Shown piece after piece: positions 24,995-33,974 of a stretch of 36,558 bases of DNA; the stretch's first letter is position 1, and each line of letters starts with the position of its first letter. Made by a program: the position numbers and the translations under genes. This stretch comes from Magnetococcales bacterium (GTDB lineage: Bacteria; Pseudomonadota; Magnetococcia; Magnetococcales; UBA8363): the NCBI GenBank assembly GCA_015232645.1, contig JADFZF010000011.1:1-36558 (forward strand). The letters run 5' to 3'. The notes under the pieces were generated by a model. That model made no database searches. It saw only the letters and a program-made list of their open reading frames with translations, and was not told the origin of the DNA.

Positions 24995-25496
24995 GATCAG
25001 ATGTTGCCGACCCGGATTGGGATAACTCCGCCAGCCAATCCGCTACCGCGAGGCCGGTACCGAAGGGCCATGCCTTCATCTTATTCCTGGGGACCACCTT
25101 ACAGGCATCCAATTCCTCATTGAGAAGGATATCTCCATGGGCGTGGAGATGATAGGCGATGATAACCTGGTTGGCACGTGCAAAGGGGTAAACACCGATC
25201 AATGTTGGGGATTCGGGGATCAAACCCAACTCTTCGCGAGTTTCGCGGCAAGCCGCCTCCTTGGGGTCTTCACCCGCTTCCAAAAATCCGGTGATGATGG
25301 AATACTTTTTTTTGTCTGGCCAGGAGACATGATGTGCCAGTACGACCCCCGCCGGGGTCTCAACAATGACTGCCACCACTGGAATGGGATTATTCCAGGC
25401 AATGAATCCACACTCGGTATCCGGACAGACCAGCCGGTCGCGGCCATCAAGGTATTGGCTATGCGTCGCCTTACCACAGTTTGGACAGTAACTCAT
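24984..25496 (-). CDS. Zinc-ribbon Nudix hydrolase (NudC-like)
   Basis: A 170-residue enzyme starting at ATG 25496 with AGGAG 7 bp upstream; an open frame reaches 25649 but adds unrelated residues. A zinc ribbon uses C4, C7, C24 and C29, as in NADH pyrophosphatases. The Nudix box spans 70-92: GFLEAGEDPKEAACRETREE followed by LGL, with all catalytic Glu residues present. The family cleaves nucleoside diphosphate linkages. It is shorter than E. coli NudC (257) because the N-terminal domain is absent, and the NudC SQPWPFPxS motif is only partly kept (KAWPFGTG), so the exact substrate is uncertain. Confidence 0.85.
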   Translation of the reverse strand: MSYCPNCGKATHSQYLDGRDRLVCPDTECGFIAWNNPIPVVAVIVETPAGVVLAHHVSWPDKKKYSIITGFLEAGEDPKEAACRETREELGLIPESPTLIGVYPFARANQVIIAYHLHAHGDILLNEELDACKVVPRNKMKAWPFGTGLAVADWLAELSQSGSATSDHGQ

Positions 25497-25816
25497 GCAA
25501 CAACTCCTGGAAACGACCTTAGAAGACGAAATATGGCACGTTTGGAAGATTACTTGGTGGCCTAGCAACGTTCCATCGGCAAGGTTGGAGAATCTAAATG
25601 TAGAATCAGTTTGTTGTAGTATATAAACCCAATGCCTCATGTTGTTCACATTCTGGATTTTGCCGATTTTGATCGAGAAAGGCCGGTGAAAATGCTACCA
25701 CACGACATGTCCAGTAATGGAATTATTTGAAACATGATTAATTTTTTCTGGAACGTTAGCAGGCCACCAAGCGTGGCCCTATGTTTGGAGAGATCGCTTT
25801 GGACAGAAGCCGATCG
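25497..25816. other. Intergenic region between gnd and the Nudix gene
   Basis: A 320-bp stretch between two minus-strand genes. It contains the unneeded upstream extension of the Nudix frame to 25649 and AT-rich sequence at about 25600-25760 that probably holds the promoter of the Nudix-acyltransferase pair. No gene, RNA or clear terminator could be identified. Confidence 0.4.
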
Positions 25817-27220
25817 CTAACAGGACCAGTTCCATGAATCAGACCCCTTTGTGTCGATTCGTTGAAAACCATGGGCTCCGAAATAGTCACGTTGAGCCGC
25901 AATCATGCGTGTCCACAGGGGCTGGTGACGCAGGGTATCCCAGTAGGATAGGGCCGTTATCAAACCAGGGATCGGCAGCCCGTGGGCCAGTGCCTGGGCT
26001 AAAAATGGACGCCCACGATGGAAGCCATCGGCTGCTTTTCGGCCCAGTTCGGGATCCAACAGGAGGTGTTGCGATTGCGGAAGGACTGCCCAGGCGCAAC
26101 GAATACGCTCCAACAAGACCCCTTGAAGAACACAACCCCCTCGCCAGCAACGGCTGATGGCTTCAAGATCCAAGTTCCACTCAAAATGGATGCTGGCTTT
26201 GCGTAATAATGCAAATCCTTGAGAAAAAACGGTAATACGTGCAGCCAGCAAGATTTCCGATAAAGCGGTTACCATTTCGTCTCGATTATTGCCAGCCGCG
26301 ATGGCAACGTGGGTGGGCCAGTGTTGGAAAAAATAGTTACGTTCGGTCCGCATGCAGGATAGCCAACGGGCATCGACCGCCTGGGTCAGATTGGGGACGC
26401 TGATTTCCAGATTCAAGGCCTCCTGGGCGGTCCATAGACCTGTACCTTTCTGGCTGGCTTCGTCGGCAATCACCTCAAGGGCGGGTTGGCCGGTCAATGG
26501 ATCATGTCGGCGCAGAATCCGGCCCGTGATGTCGGTGAGGAAACTGGAAAGTTCACCCCGATTCCACTGGTCGAACACGTCAGCCTGCTCAATGTAGTCC
26601 AATCCCACCAAGGAGTGAAGAAGGCATTGGGCTTCGGATAAAATCTGCATGTCGGCGTATTCGATACCGTTGTGGACCATCTTGACGAAATGGCCGGATC
26701 CATCGGGACCAGCATGGATCAGGCAAGGAGTCGATTCGTAGCGGGCGGCCAGGCTTGTCAAAATTGGCCACAGTGATGTGTTGGTCGCAGGGCCTCCCAC
26801 CATGATGGCCGGTCCGTGTCGAGCTCCGACGATACCACCGGAGATGCCGGCCCCAAAATAATGAATCCCCTGGCCGGCCATTTTTTTTTGACGGCGAATG
26901 GTATCGCCAAAATGGCTATTGCCGCCATCCAAAACCACGTCGTCCGGATGTAATTGCGGCAACAATTGGTCCAGAAGTTGGTCCACGTCGGGACCTGCGG
27001 TAATCATCATCATGACGATTCGTGGCGACTGAAGAGTGGCGGTGAGTTGTGTCAAGTCGGTGCACGGGAGGAATTGGTGCAGATCATGATGGTACTTCCG
27101 ACGACAGGTATCGACCAAACGGGGCTCGATATCGTAACCCACCACTCGCCAACCCTTGTCGATAAGGTTGGCCACCAGATTGCGTCCCATGGCTCCAAGG
27201 CCAATCAGTGCGAGATCCAT
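25817..27220 (-). CDS. gnd: 6-phosphogluconate dehydrogenase (decarboxylating)
   Basis: A 467-residue oxidoreductase of the oxidative pentose phosphate pathway: 6-phosphogluconate to ribulose-5-phosphate, CO2 and NADPH. The NADP-binding motif is IGLGAMG at 6-12; then VLDGGNSHFGDT, ISGGIVGARHGPAIMVGG and GHFVKMVHNGIEYADMQ with the catalytic Lys. The C-terminal DYFGAHGFQRID is the substrate-binding tail. Met at 27220 is chosen because the family begins just before the Rossmann motif. A GTG at 27280 adds 20 residues; neither has a good ribosome site. No zwf or pgl is nearby. Confidence 0.93.
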   Translation of the reverse strand: MDLALIGLGAMGRNLVANLIDKGWRVVGYDIEPRLVDTCRRKYHHDLHQFLPCTDLTQLTATLQSPRIVMMMITAGPDVDQLLDQLLPQLHPDDVVLDGGNSHFGDTIRRQKKMAGQGIHYFGAGISGGIVGARHGPAIMVGGPATNTSLWPILTSLAARYESTPCLIHAGPDGSGHFVKMVHNGIEYADMQILSEAQCLLHSLVGLDYIEQADVFDQWNRGELSSFLTDITGRILRRHDPLTGQPALEVIADEASQKGTGLWTAQEALNLEISVPNLTQAVDARWLSCMRTERNYFFQHWPTHVAIAAGNNRDEMVTALSEILLAARITVFSQGFALLRKASIHFEWNLDLEAISRCWRGGCVLQGVLLERIRCAWAVLPQSQHLLLDPELGRKAADGFHRGRPFLAQALAHGLPIPGLITALSYWDTLRHQPLWTRMIAAQRDYFGAHGFQRIDTKGSDSWNWSC

Positions 27221-27293
27221 CGGCTGGCCGTTCGGAAAGAAGTGCTCCAATGGTTGCCCCTGGCAGATAAAATTTTTCACTAGCTTTTAGAAT

Positions 27294-27320
27294 TTGTCTA
27301 TAAGAGAACTATGTTATAAT
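27294..27320 (+). promoter_or_regulatory. Candidate promoter for the FHA/cNMP gene
   Basis: A perfect -10 box TATAAT (27315-27320) is preceded by TTGTCT (27294-27299) at 15-bp spacing, a moderate -35. It lies in the 214- to 274-bp AT-rich region between gnd (-) and the FHA gene, giving a leader of about 165 nt. Confidence 0.4.
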
Positions 27321-27494
27321 AACCTTTCAAAGACATGCAACGGTTATTGAGCACGGTCTTGTTTTTGATAATACCAATTGAATCACGGCTTTGGACCCCC
27401 GGTGGAAATTTTTTGACTTTATTTTTCTTTGCAGGCATGATTTTTAGGGATTTCTTTTACACATTTTTGTTCCTTCCCGTGAGCCCGGCTAACG

Positions 27495-29105
27495 ATGACC
27501 AACAACGACTTGAATAATATTTTTATCAGTAAAATCAATCCTATGGGTTCAATTTCCTTTAGCACTTTCAAGGAAATTTATGCCAAGGTCCCCATGGAGT
27601 CCCTCCTTGGTAAGTTTGCCTATCCGGTCCTGTATGGCAACAGTTTCGCTGATGCGGACACTTCTGGTAACACGCCTCCGGGAAAGGAAAATATTGCCTC
27701 CGATACCGACCTGACAAGTCGTACTGGACTCGATTATTTTTTTCCGTTCGTCTCTGCCGGGCCGGAGCAATCAAACCCGGATGAATTCTCCATCGGTCAT
27801 GAAGCGGGAAATCGATTCGTTATCTCCGACTTTTCTATTTCCGCCAAGCATGCAGTTATTGTAAAAAAATCGACCGGATTCTATTTGACAGATCTTCAGA
27901 GTGAATTTGGCTCGTTTGTCAATGGTGTTTCATTTGGTACCGAGGAGGTTCTTTTAGGCGATGGCGACCAAGTGACTTTTGGCAGATACCAATTCATCTT
28001 CATGGTTCCTCAAACATTTATCAAGATGATATTCGGAGGTGTTGGTAAAATCAAATCGACACAACAGATGTTTGATAATAATAATCGAATCAAGGAAGCT
28101 ATCAGTAATAATTATCAGCAAGTACTCCACTGCGCCAAAGAAAAAAACTTTGACTACATGGAAGATAAACTGCTTTCTATTATTTCCTTGATCCCTTTCT
28201 TCAGTGCGTTCTCTATATTTGAAAAAAAGCTGTTTATCCTGCATTCCAACAACTTGCTCGTATTCAGCCCAGGCAAAGTCATTGTCCGGGAAAATGAACC
28301 AAGCACCTCCTTTTTTATCATTGTCAAGGGGAGAGTTGATATTATAAAGGCTGGCGGTTCACAAGTATTGAATACTCTCGGTCCGGGTAATTGTTTTGGA
28401 GAAATTGCCTTTCTGTCAGGAACCCCCCGATCAGCCAATGTCGTCGCCCATGAATCCACGGTCCTCTATGTCATGGATTTGGATCTTTATAACAGCGTCG
28501 AGGCCGAGACCAGGGAAAAGATAAAGGATCAAATCATTCGCCAGGTCAGCGCCAATCTTGTCAGGAAAAACAGAAAAATAGTCGAACTCAGGAAAGAAAA
28601 GATCGGACATGAATCTGGTATCGCAAGGAAAAGTAAATATTATTCCGAACCAGAAAAGAATGTCACCAGAAAAACAATAATAGAATTTGTTCAAAGCAGT
28701 CCCATTTTTTCCCGCTTCTCCGACTATCAAAAATCGGGGCTGTCAATATTTATCAGAGACTTACGTATTTATAAACCCGCGCAAATAATTGTTGAAGAAA
28801 AATCGTCAGGAGACGGCATTTATTTCATCCTGGAGGGATCGGCTTATATTACCTTCACCGATGATGACGTCGTTCTTGATGAAGTCCAGTCCGGGGAATT
28901 TTTCGGAGAGGTCTCTGCATTTGGAGAAAAATTGGCAATGGAGAACGTCATCGCCAAGAGTGCTGCAAAAATCGTTCATGTCTCCAGTGAGGAATTGCGA
29001 TCCATGCCAACAGAAATTCGAGAAAAATTCAAAGACCTGATCCTTGAACGAATCATCAAAAGGCTTGTCAAACTGGATGCGGAGCTGATGGCCCTGACAG
29101 CATGA
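27495..29105 (+). CDS. FHA domain protein with two cyclic-nucleotide-binding domains
   Basis: A 536-residue cytosolic regulator without membrane segments. The FHA domain (about 97-167) has FSIGHEAGNRFVI, SISAKH with S116 and H119, and FVNGV, the phosphothreonine-binding pattern. The first cNMP domain (about 245-345) carries FGEIAFLSG and PRSANVV with the phosphate-binding Arg312, so it should bind cAMP or cGMP. The second (about 405-510) keeps FGEVSAFGE but reads KLAMENVIA where PRSA is expected, so it probably no longer binds nucleotide. There is no HTH or kinase domain, which argues for a protein-protein signalling role. A PilZ gene follows after 79 bp. The ribosome site before ATG 27495 is weak. 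Confidence 0.85.
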   Translation: MTNNDLNNIFISKINPMGSISFSTFKEIYAKVPMESLLGKFAYPVLYGNSFADADTSGNTPPGKENIASDTDLTSRTGLDYFFPFVSAGPEQSNPDEFSIGHEAGNRFVISDFSISAKHAVIVKKSTGFYLTDLQSEFGSFVNGVSFGTEEVLLGDGDQVTFGRYQFIFMVPQTFIKMIFGGVGKIKSTQQMFDNNNRIKEAISNNYQQVLHCAKEKNFDYMEDKLLSIISLIPFFSAFSIFEKKLFILHSNNLLVFSPGKVIVRENEPSTSFFIIVKGRVDIIKAGGSQVLNTLGPGNCFGEIAFLSGTPRSANVVAHESTVLYVMDLDLYNSVEAETREKIKDQIIRQVSANLVRKNRKIVELRKEKIGHESGIARKSKYYSEPEKNVTRKTIIEFVQSSPIFSRFSDYQKSGLSIFIRDLRIYKPAQIIVEEKSSGDGIYFILEGSAYITFTDDDVVLDEVQSGEFFGEVSAFGEKLAMENVIAKSAAKIVHVSSEELRSMPTEIREKFKDLILERIIKRLVKLDAELMALTA

Positions 29106-29184
29106 AGATCGGGCTTTGCCGACGTTGGACATGGATTCATGGTGCGGCTGGACATAATGGCACCTCGACGAAAAAGGAAACCTG

Positions 29185-29997
29185 ATGGATCTTTTCGACT
29201 TCATTTACCAGGCGGCCAGATCCCGATACCCCAAGGGGGTTGCCGACTCTCCCGATGCGGTATGTATTGATGATTCCACACAATTGCAACAGTTGATCGC
29301 CATTCTGACCATGGATGGCGAAATCCCCATCGTGTTGCATATTGGTACCAATATATTTGATTATCATTCTTCCTTGAAAATGGTGGGCAGCATCGGTTCC
29401 TCCGAGAAAAACCTGTATCTACTCATCAAGGCTTTGATACCGCCAATTGGCAATATAAGAATTCGTCATGCCGACCTGATTACAATAAGCATGAATAGTA
29501 AACATTTTAATTTTGTCATGGAAGTCAAATATCTGGAACAACCCGGGAAAAATATCTTGAAAATGTCTTTCCCCAAAGAGGTTATCATTCGCACTGAAAA
29601 ACGAAAATCGGTTCGAGTCAACATTGATCCGGCATGGAACGTGACTCTCGAAGCGGCCGTGGGACGGAAAAAAGCGTTCACTCCCACCGTCGAGAATATA
29701 AGTTATGGAGGATTTTATTTCAAGGCCTCCGGTAACCGTCCCAACCTGTCTCCAGGACAAAAAATAATCTTCCGCTTTTCCTGGCCCGATCTGAAATTGG
29801 ACACGCGCGTCAGCGCCATTCTGATTGGCATGTGTAGCAAATATGGCGATCCCTACTTCCGGGCCCACTTTGCCTTTGAAATATACGACAAGACCATGCA
29901 ACAAATTGAAAGTCTGGTCGCTTCGGCCCAAAGCGTCCATCTGCAGCGACGACGAACGTTGTTTGGCCATTGGGAGCTTAACCTCGGAAGACCATGA
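29185..29997 (+). CDS. PilZ-domain c-di-GMP receptor (YcgR-like)
   Basis: A 270-residue soluble protein. The N-terminal part (about 1-130) is a beta-rich domain resembling the YcgR-N fold. The C-terminal PilZ domain has the RxxxR arm at R140-R144 (RKSVR) and the N-x-S-x-x-G motif at N171, S173 and G176 (ENISYGG), the two elements that bind cyclic di-GMP. YcgR-like proteins usually act on flagellar motors or envelope processes. An AAGGAAA site stands before ATG 29185. It lies between a cNMP/FHA regulator and a GGDEF-EAL enzyme, so a local c-di-GMP circuit is likely. Confidence 0.88.
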   Translation: MDLFDFIYQAARSRYPKGVADSPDAVCIDDSTQLQQLIAILTMDGEIPIVLHIGTNIFDYHSSLKMVGSIGSSEKNLYLLIKALIPPIGNIRIRHADLITISMNSKHFNFVMEVKYLEQPGKNILKMSFPKEVIIRTEKRKSVRVNIDPAWNVTLEAAVGRKKAFTPTVENISYGGFYFKASGNRPNLSPGQKIIFRFSWPDLKLDTRVSAILIGMCSKYGDPYFRAHFAFEIYDKTMQQIESLVASAQSVHLQRRRTLFGHWELNLGRP

Positions 29998-30126
29998 ACA
30001 AAATGCATCGAGTAGTCAATCGGCCCCTGATTGAACTAAACTGTGGCGGGGGGTAAGTTGGCCTTGAGCCATCCCTTGGCTCGAGTGCTACCCGTGTCTC
30101 AATAGCATTTCACGAGAACTGTCTCT

Positions 30127-32181
30127 ATGCCAGTATCTTTCCAAGGATCCAAGCGCTGGGCCTCGCCGGGGATGTATCCACTTCGTGCCTTCGTGATGCT
30201 CCTGGCCTGGATAGCTGCCTGTGAAGGGGTGATCCGGGCATTTTGGCGCTATGTACAACCGATGGGACTGGGGATGGAAGTGCTGTTTGATCCGCTCTTG
30301 TTGGTAGCCCTCCTGATCCTGCCGCTTTATTTCCATCTTTATCTGCCCCTGAGAAATTTGGTCACCATCCACATCCAAGCCCACCAGTCACTCGACGATG
30401 CCTACACCGAGCTGGAAAGCGGGGTTTGGGAACGGAACCGAATCCTGCAGCATAACGACCGTCGACTCTCAGAAGAAACGCGGGTCCGCAGGCAAGCAGA
30501 GGATCAATATAAACTCTACGCCAAGATTTTTGACAGCGCCGGCGAAGGAATCGTCATCACCGATGCTGATGCCAACATCGTCGCCGTCAACTCCGCCTAC
30601 ACGAAAATGACCGGATATCGACCTGACGAAGTGCTCGGAGCCAATCCAAAAATTTTGCAATCCAGAAGACACCCCAAGGAATTTTATACCTCCATGTGGC
30701 AAACGCTGCGGGAGAAAGGAGTCTGGCAGGGGGAAATATGGGATCGGAAGAAATCGGGGGAAATCTTTCCTAAATGGCTGATTATCAATGCCGTCCATGA
30801 CGATGCGGGAACCGTTGGCCACTACGTCGGTATTTTCTCCGATATCACCCACGTCGAGGCCACCCAAGAGCAAATGCATCATATGGCTTGGTATGATCCT
30901 TTGACACACCTGCCCAATCGAGTGCTGTTCCGTGATCGCGTCACCCAGGAAATCGCCTTGAGTGGTCGCGCCAAGACCCATGCGGCATTGTTCTTTATCG
31001 ACCTGGATCGGTTTAAATTCGTCAACGATACCCTGGGGCACAATGCAGGAGACGATCTGCTATTTCAGGTGGCTCAACGTCTGCAACAATGTTTCCGACT
31101 AACCGATACCATAGCCCGCATGGGAGGAGACGAATTTACCGTCCTGCTTCCCAATCCAGGAGAAAGCCAGGATATCGGTCATCTGGCCGAAAGAGTGATT
31201 CAGGATCTCAAACAATCATTCCTGGTAGCTGGTCATGAATTCTTTATCGGTGCCAGCATAGGCATTGCCCTCTTTCCCCATGATGGCACCGATTTCGAAA
31301 CCCTCTACAAAAACGCCGATATCGCCATGTATAATGCCAAAGATGCAGGACGTGGCATATACAAATTCTTCTCTCCAGAGATGAATGAAAAAACCACATC
31401 ACGGCTCTCCCTGGAAAGAGATTTACGTAAGGCATTGGATCACGATGAACTTGTACTTTTCTACCAACCGAAGATTCAAGTCTCATCCGGGCATATTGTT
31501 GGCATGGAAGCCCTTGTGCGCTGGCGCCACCCCGAAAAGGGGATGATCAGTCCGGGTGATTTCATCCCTCTGGCCGAGGAGACGGGGTTGATCATCCCAA
31601 TGGGGCTATGGGTCTTAAAAACTGCCTGCCAGCAGGTACAACTCTGGCGCCATATGGGTTGGAAACATTTACGGGTCGCCGTCAATCTCTCCGCTTTACA
31701 GGTGAAAAGGGAAGACATCGTTCGGCAGGTGGCCGACGTACTGGTGGAAACCGGTCTTCCCAGCGATGGCCTGGAATTGGAAATTACTGAATCCATTGCC
31801 ATGCACGACGTCGAGCAAACCATAGGTATCATCCGCACTTTCAGAGAGATGGGTATACACATTTCCATCGATGATTTCGGCACCGGTTATTCCTCACTGA
31901 GTTATCTGAAGTCCCTACCGCTCCATGCCCTGAAAATCGACCAGTCCTTTGTGCGCGACCTGGTGGAAAATTCCGAAGATGCTTCCATTGTCATATCCAT
32001 CATTTCCCTGGCCGCGGCGATGAATCTCGAGGTTGTCGCCGAAGGGGTCGAAACCGAAGAACAACTGAATTTCCTGGCCAAGCAAAATTGCTCCCAGGCT
32101 CAAGGATATTTCTTTTCCCGTCCGGTTTCGGCGGATGAATTTTTACAATTATTGCTCAAGCAGGGTCAGACTCACTGTTGA
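30127..32181 (+). CDS. Membrane PAS-GGDEF-EAL bifunctional c-di-GMP protein
   Basis: A 684-residue protein. Two N-terminal helices (about 18-38 and 52-72) enclose only a short periplasmic loop. A coiled-coil linker (about 85-128), PAS (about 130-240), GGDEF and EAL follow. The cyclase loop is intact (GGDEF 333-337) with an I-site RLTD at 324-327. The phosphodiesterase is intact too: EAL at 461-463, NLSALQ, EITES, DDFGTGYSSL and LKIDQSFV. Both making and breaking c-di-GMP are therefore possible, with balance set by the PAS signal. It is 129 bp downstream of the PilZ gene. Confidence 0.93.
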   Translation: MPVSFQGSKRWASPGMYPLRAFVMLLAWIAACEGVIRAFWRYVQPMGLGMEVLFDPLLLVALLILPLYFHLYLPLRNLVTIHIQAHQSLDDAYTELESGVWERNRILQHNDRRLSEETRVRRQAEDQYKLYAKIFDSAGEGIVITDADANIVAVNSAYTKMTGYRPDEVLGANPKILQSRRHPKEFYTSMWQTLREKGVWQGEIWDRKKSGEIFPKWLIINAVHDDAGTVGHYVGIFSDITHVEATQEQMHHMAWYDPLTHLPNRVLFRDRVTQEIALSGRAKTHAALFFIDLDRFKFVNDTLGHNAGDDLLFQVAQRLQQCFRLTDTIARMGGDEFTVLLPNPGESQDIGHLAERVIQDLKQSFLVAGHEFFIGASIGIALFPHDGTDFETLYKNADIAMYNAKDAGRGIYKFFSPEMNEKTTSRLSLERDLRKALDHDELVLFYQPKIQVSSGHIVGMEALVRWRHPEKGMISPGDFIPLAEETGLIIPMGLWVLKTACQQVQLWRHMGWKHLRVAVNLSALQVKREDIVRQVADVLVETGLPSDGLELEITESIAMHDVEQTIGIIRTFREMGIHISIDDFGTGYSSLSYLKSLPLHALKIDQSFVRDLVENSEDASIVISIISLAAAMNLEVVAEGVETEEQLNFLAKQNCSQAQGYFFSRPVSADEFLQLLLKQGQTHC

Positions 32182-32225
32182 CCCATGAGGCTGAGATCCT
32201 TAACATGACCTCGGTTTAATTATTC

Positions 32226-33698
32226 ATGCCGCCCCTCTTCAAGCCCACCACCACCCCTGGCGGAATTGTTTTGACCACCCTCAACGCCCGCTATCGCCAT
32301 CCATCCCTGGGGTTGCGTTGTCTTAAGGCCAACCTGGAAGAGCTGATGGACCGATGCATCATCCTGGAATTTACCATTCATGATCGCCCGGTGGATATCG
32401 TCGAATCCATTTTGAATACACGTCCTGCCATCATCGGTATCGGAGTGACGATCTGGAATTTGGACCCGATTCAACATGTGTTGGCTCTGATCAAACAATT
32501 ATCACCTCAAACCATGGTGGTTTTGGGAGGACCGGAAGCGGGTCACACCCCGGTGGATGCTCCCTGGCATGCCGCCGCCGATGTCATTGTCACCGGTGAG
32601 GGGGAGATTACATTTCGGGAGGTGTGTCGGAAATTTTATGCCCAGGGGGCTATCGATTTCGGCAACAGACGCATCAGTGCTCCCCCTGTGGATCTGGCCC
32701 AGGTGGCCTTGCCTTATTCTCTTTATGATGCCGAAGACCTGGCGCATCGCTGGACCTATGTGGAGGCCTCTCGGGGTTGTCCCTACGGTTGCGCCTTTTG
32801 TCTTTCTGCCCAGGATGCCCCGGTACGTCGAGTCCCTGAAAAAACTTTCCTCGCTGCCTTGGAAGGTCTGCTGCAACGAGGTGCAAATCAATTCAAATTT
32901 GTCGATCGAACTTTCAATCTGAACACAGCCCTGGCTTCGGCCATTCTCGATTTTTTTCACGAACGGCTTTTTCCCGGTCTATTCCTCCATTTTGAGATGA
33001 TCCCCGATCATTTGCCACCGTCGCTCAAGGATCGCCTTGCCTCATTTCCCGAAGGGTGTGTCCAACTGGAAATTGGTCTGCAAACCCTGGATCCGCAAAC
33101 TCTGATGACCATCCACCGGACCCAAAACAATGAGGTCGCCTTGAACAACCTGGTTTGGCTCAGGAACAACACTCACGCCCATTTGCATACTGATTTGATT
33201 TTCGGGCTTCCTGGTGAATCCCTGGGCAATATGGAGGCGGGGTTCAATCGGCTGTTACGTTGCCGACCCCATGCCATTCAGGTTGGAATTCTTAAACGTT
33301 TGCATGGTACGCGATTGGCAGCACAAGATCCTCGGGTTCATGGCATGATCTACAATCCACGACCTCCCTATGACGTTCTTGCCAACGATCAGATCGATTT
33401 CGCCACCATGCAACGATTGCGACGTTTTGCCCGCTTCTGGGATCTGATCGGCAATTCAAACCGTTTTCCGACGTTGATCGAATGGCTCGGAACCCAGCCT
33501 TCTCCGTTTGTCACTTTTCTTCATCTTTCCGACTTTATTTTTACTACCTACCGCCAGACGCATGCCATCGCCTTATCCAGGTTGATTGCGTTGGTCCAAC
33601 AGGGATTGAAACAGGCTTTGAAGCTTGATCAGGGGCGGATCAGGGAGATCGTAGGGAGGGACTGGCCTGATCGCATGCCTGTGAAATCAATGGAATAG
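32226..33698 (+). CDS. Radical SAM protein with B12-binding-like N-terminus
   Basis: A 490-residue enzyme. The N-terminal Rossmann-like part (about 13-150) carries VVLGGPEAGH and VIVTGEGEITF, as in B12-binding radical SAM proteins, although no DxHxxG cobalamin motif is seen, so cobalamin may bind base-on or not at all. The 4Fe-4S motif CPYGCAFC uses C185, C189 and C192. The SPASM-free barrel follows, with GLQT and LIFGLPGE segments, then a helical C-terminal domain of the DUF4080 type. The substrate is unknown. ATG 32226 lacks a clear ribosome site. Confidence 0.85.
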   Translation: MPPLFKPTTTPGGIVLTTLNARYRHPSLGLRCLKANLEELMDRCIILEFTIHDRPVDIVESILNTRPAIIGIGVTIWNLDPIQHVLALIKQLSPQTMVVLGGPEAGHTPVDAPWHAAADVIVTGEGEITFREVCRKFYAQGAIDFGNRRISAPPVDLAQVALPYSLYDAEDLAHRWTYVEASRGCPYGCAFCLSAQDAPVRRVPEKTFLAALEGLLQRGANQFKFVDRTFNLNTALASAILDFFHERLFPGLFLHFEMIPDHLPPSLKDRLASFPEGCVQLEIGLQTLDPQTLMTIHRTQNNEVALNNLVWLRNNTHAHLHTDLIFGLPGESLGNMEAGFNRLLRCRPHAIQVGILKRLHGTRLAAQDPRVHGMIYNPRPPYDVLANDQIDFATMQRLRRFARFWDLIGNSNRFPTLIEWLGTQPSPFVTFLHLSDFIFTTYRQTHAIALSRLIALVQQGLKQALKLDQGRIREIVGRDWPDRMPVKSME

Positions 33699-33974
33699 AG
33701 CCATTTATTATGTTCCGTTCTTTGCACTATACGAAATAAGTGCTTCCTCAAGTGCTGAAAAGGCTCACAAGCAGGCGATCTCCGAAAACCAAGGAAATGG
33801 TATCAATTACCGCCCGACAGGGCGTGTTGACATGCAAACCAACCAATTGCTTCATGCGAACAGGTGGCATAAAACCAAAACCGTTGGGCTTCGTCCCTGC
33901 AACCCCAGTCGAAAGGAACCAGACCCTTCTCACTCACTGGTCTACACGGAACCTTCCAAATCTTATTGACTCAG

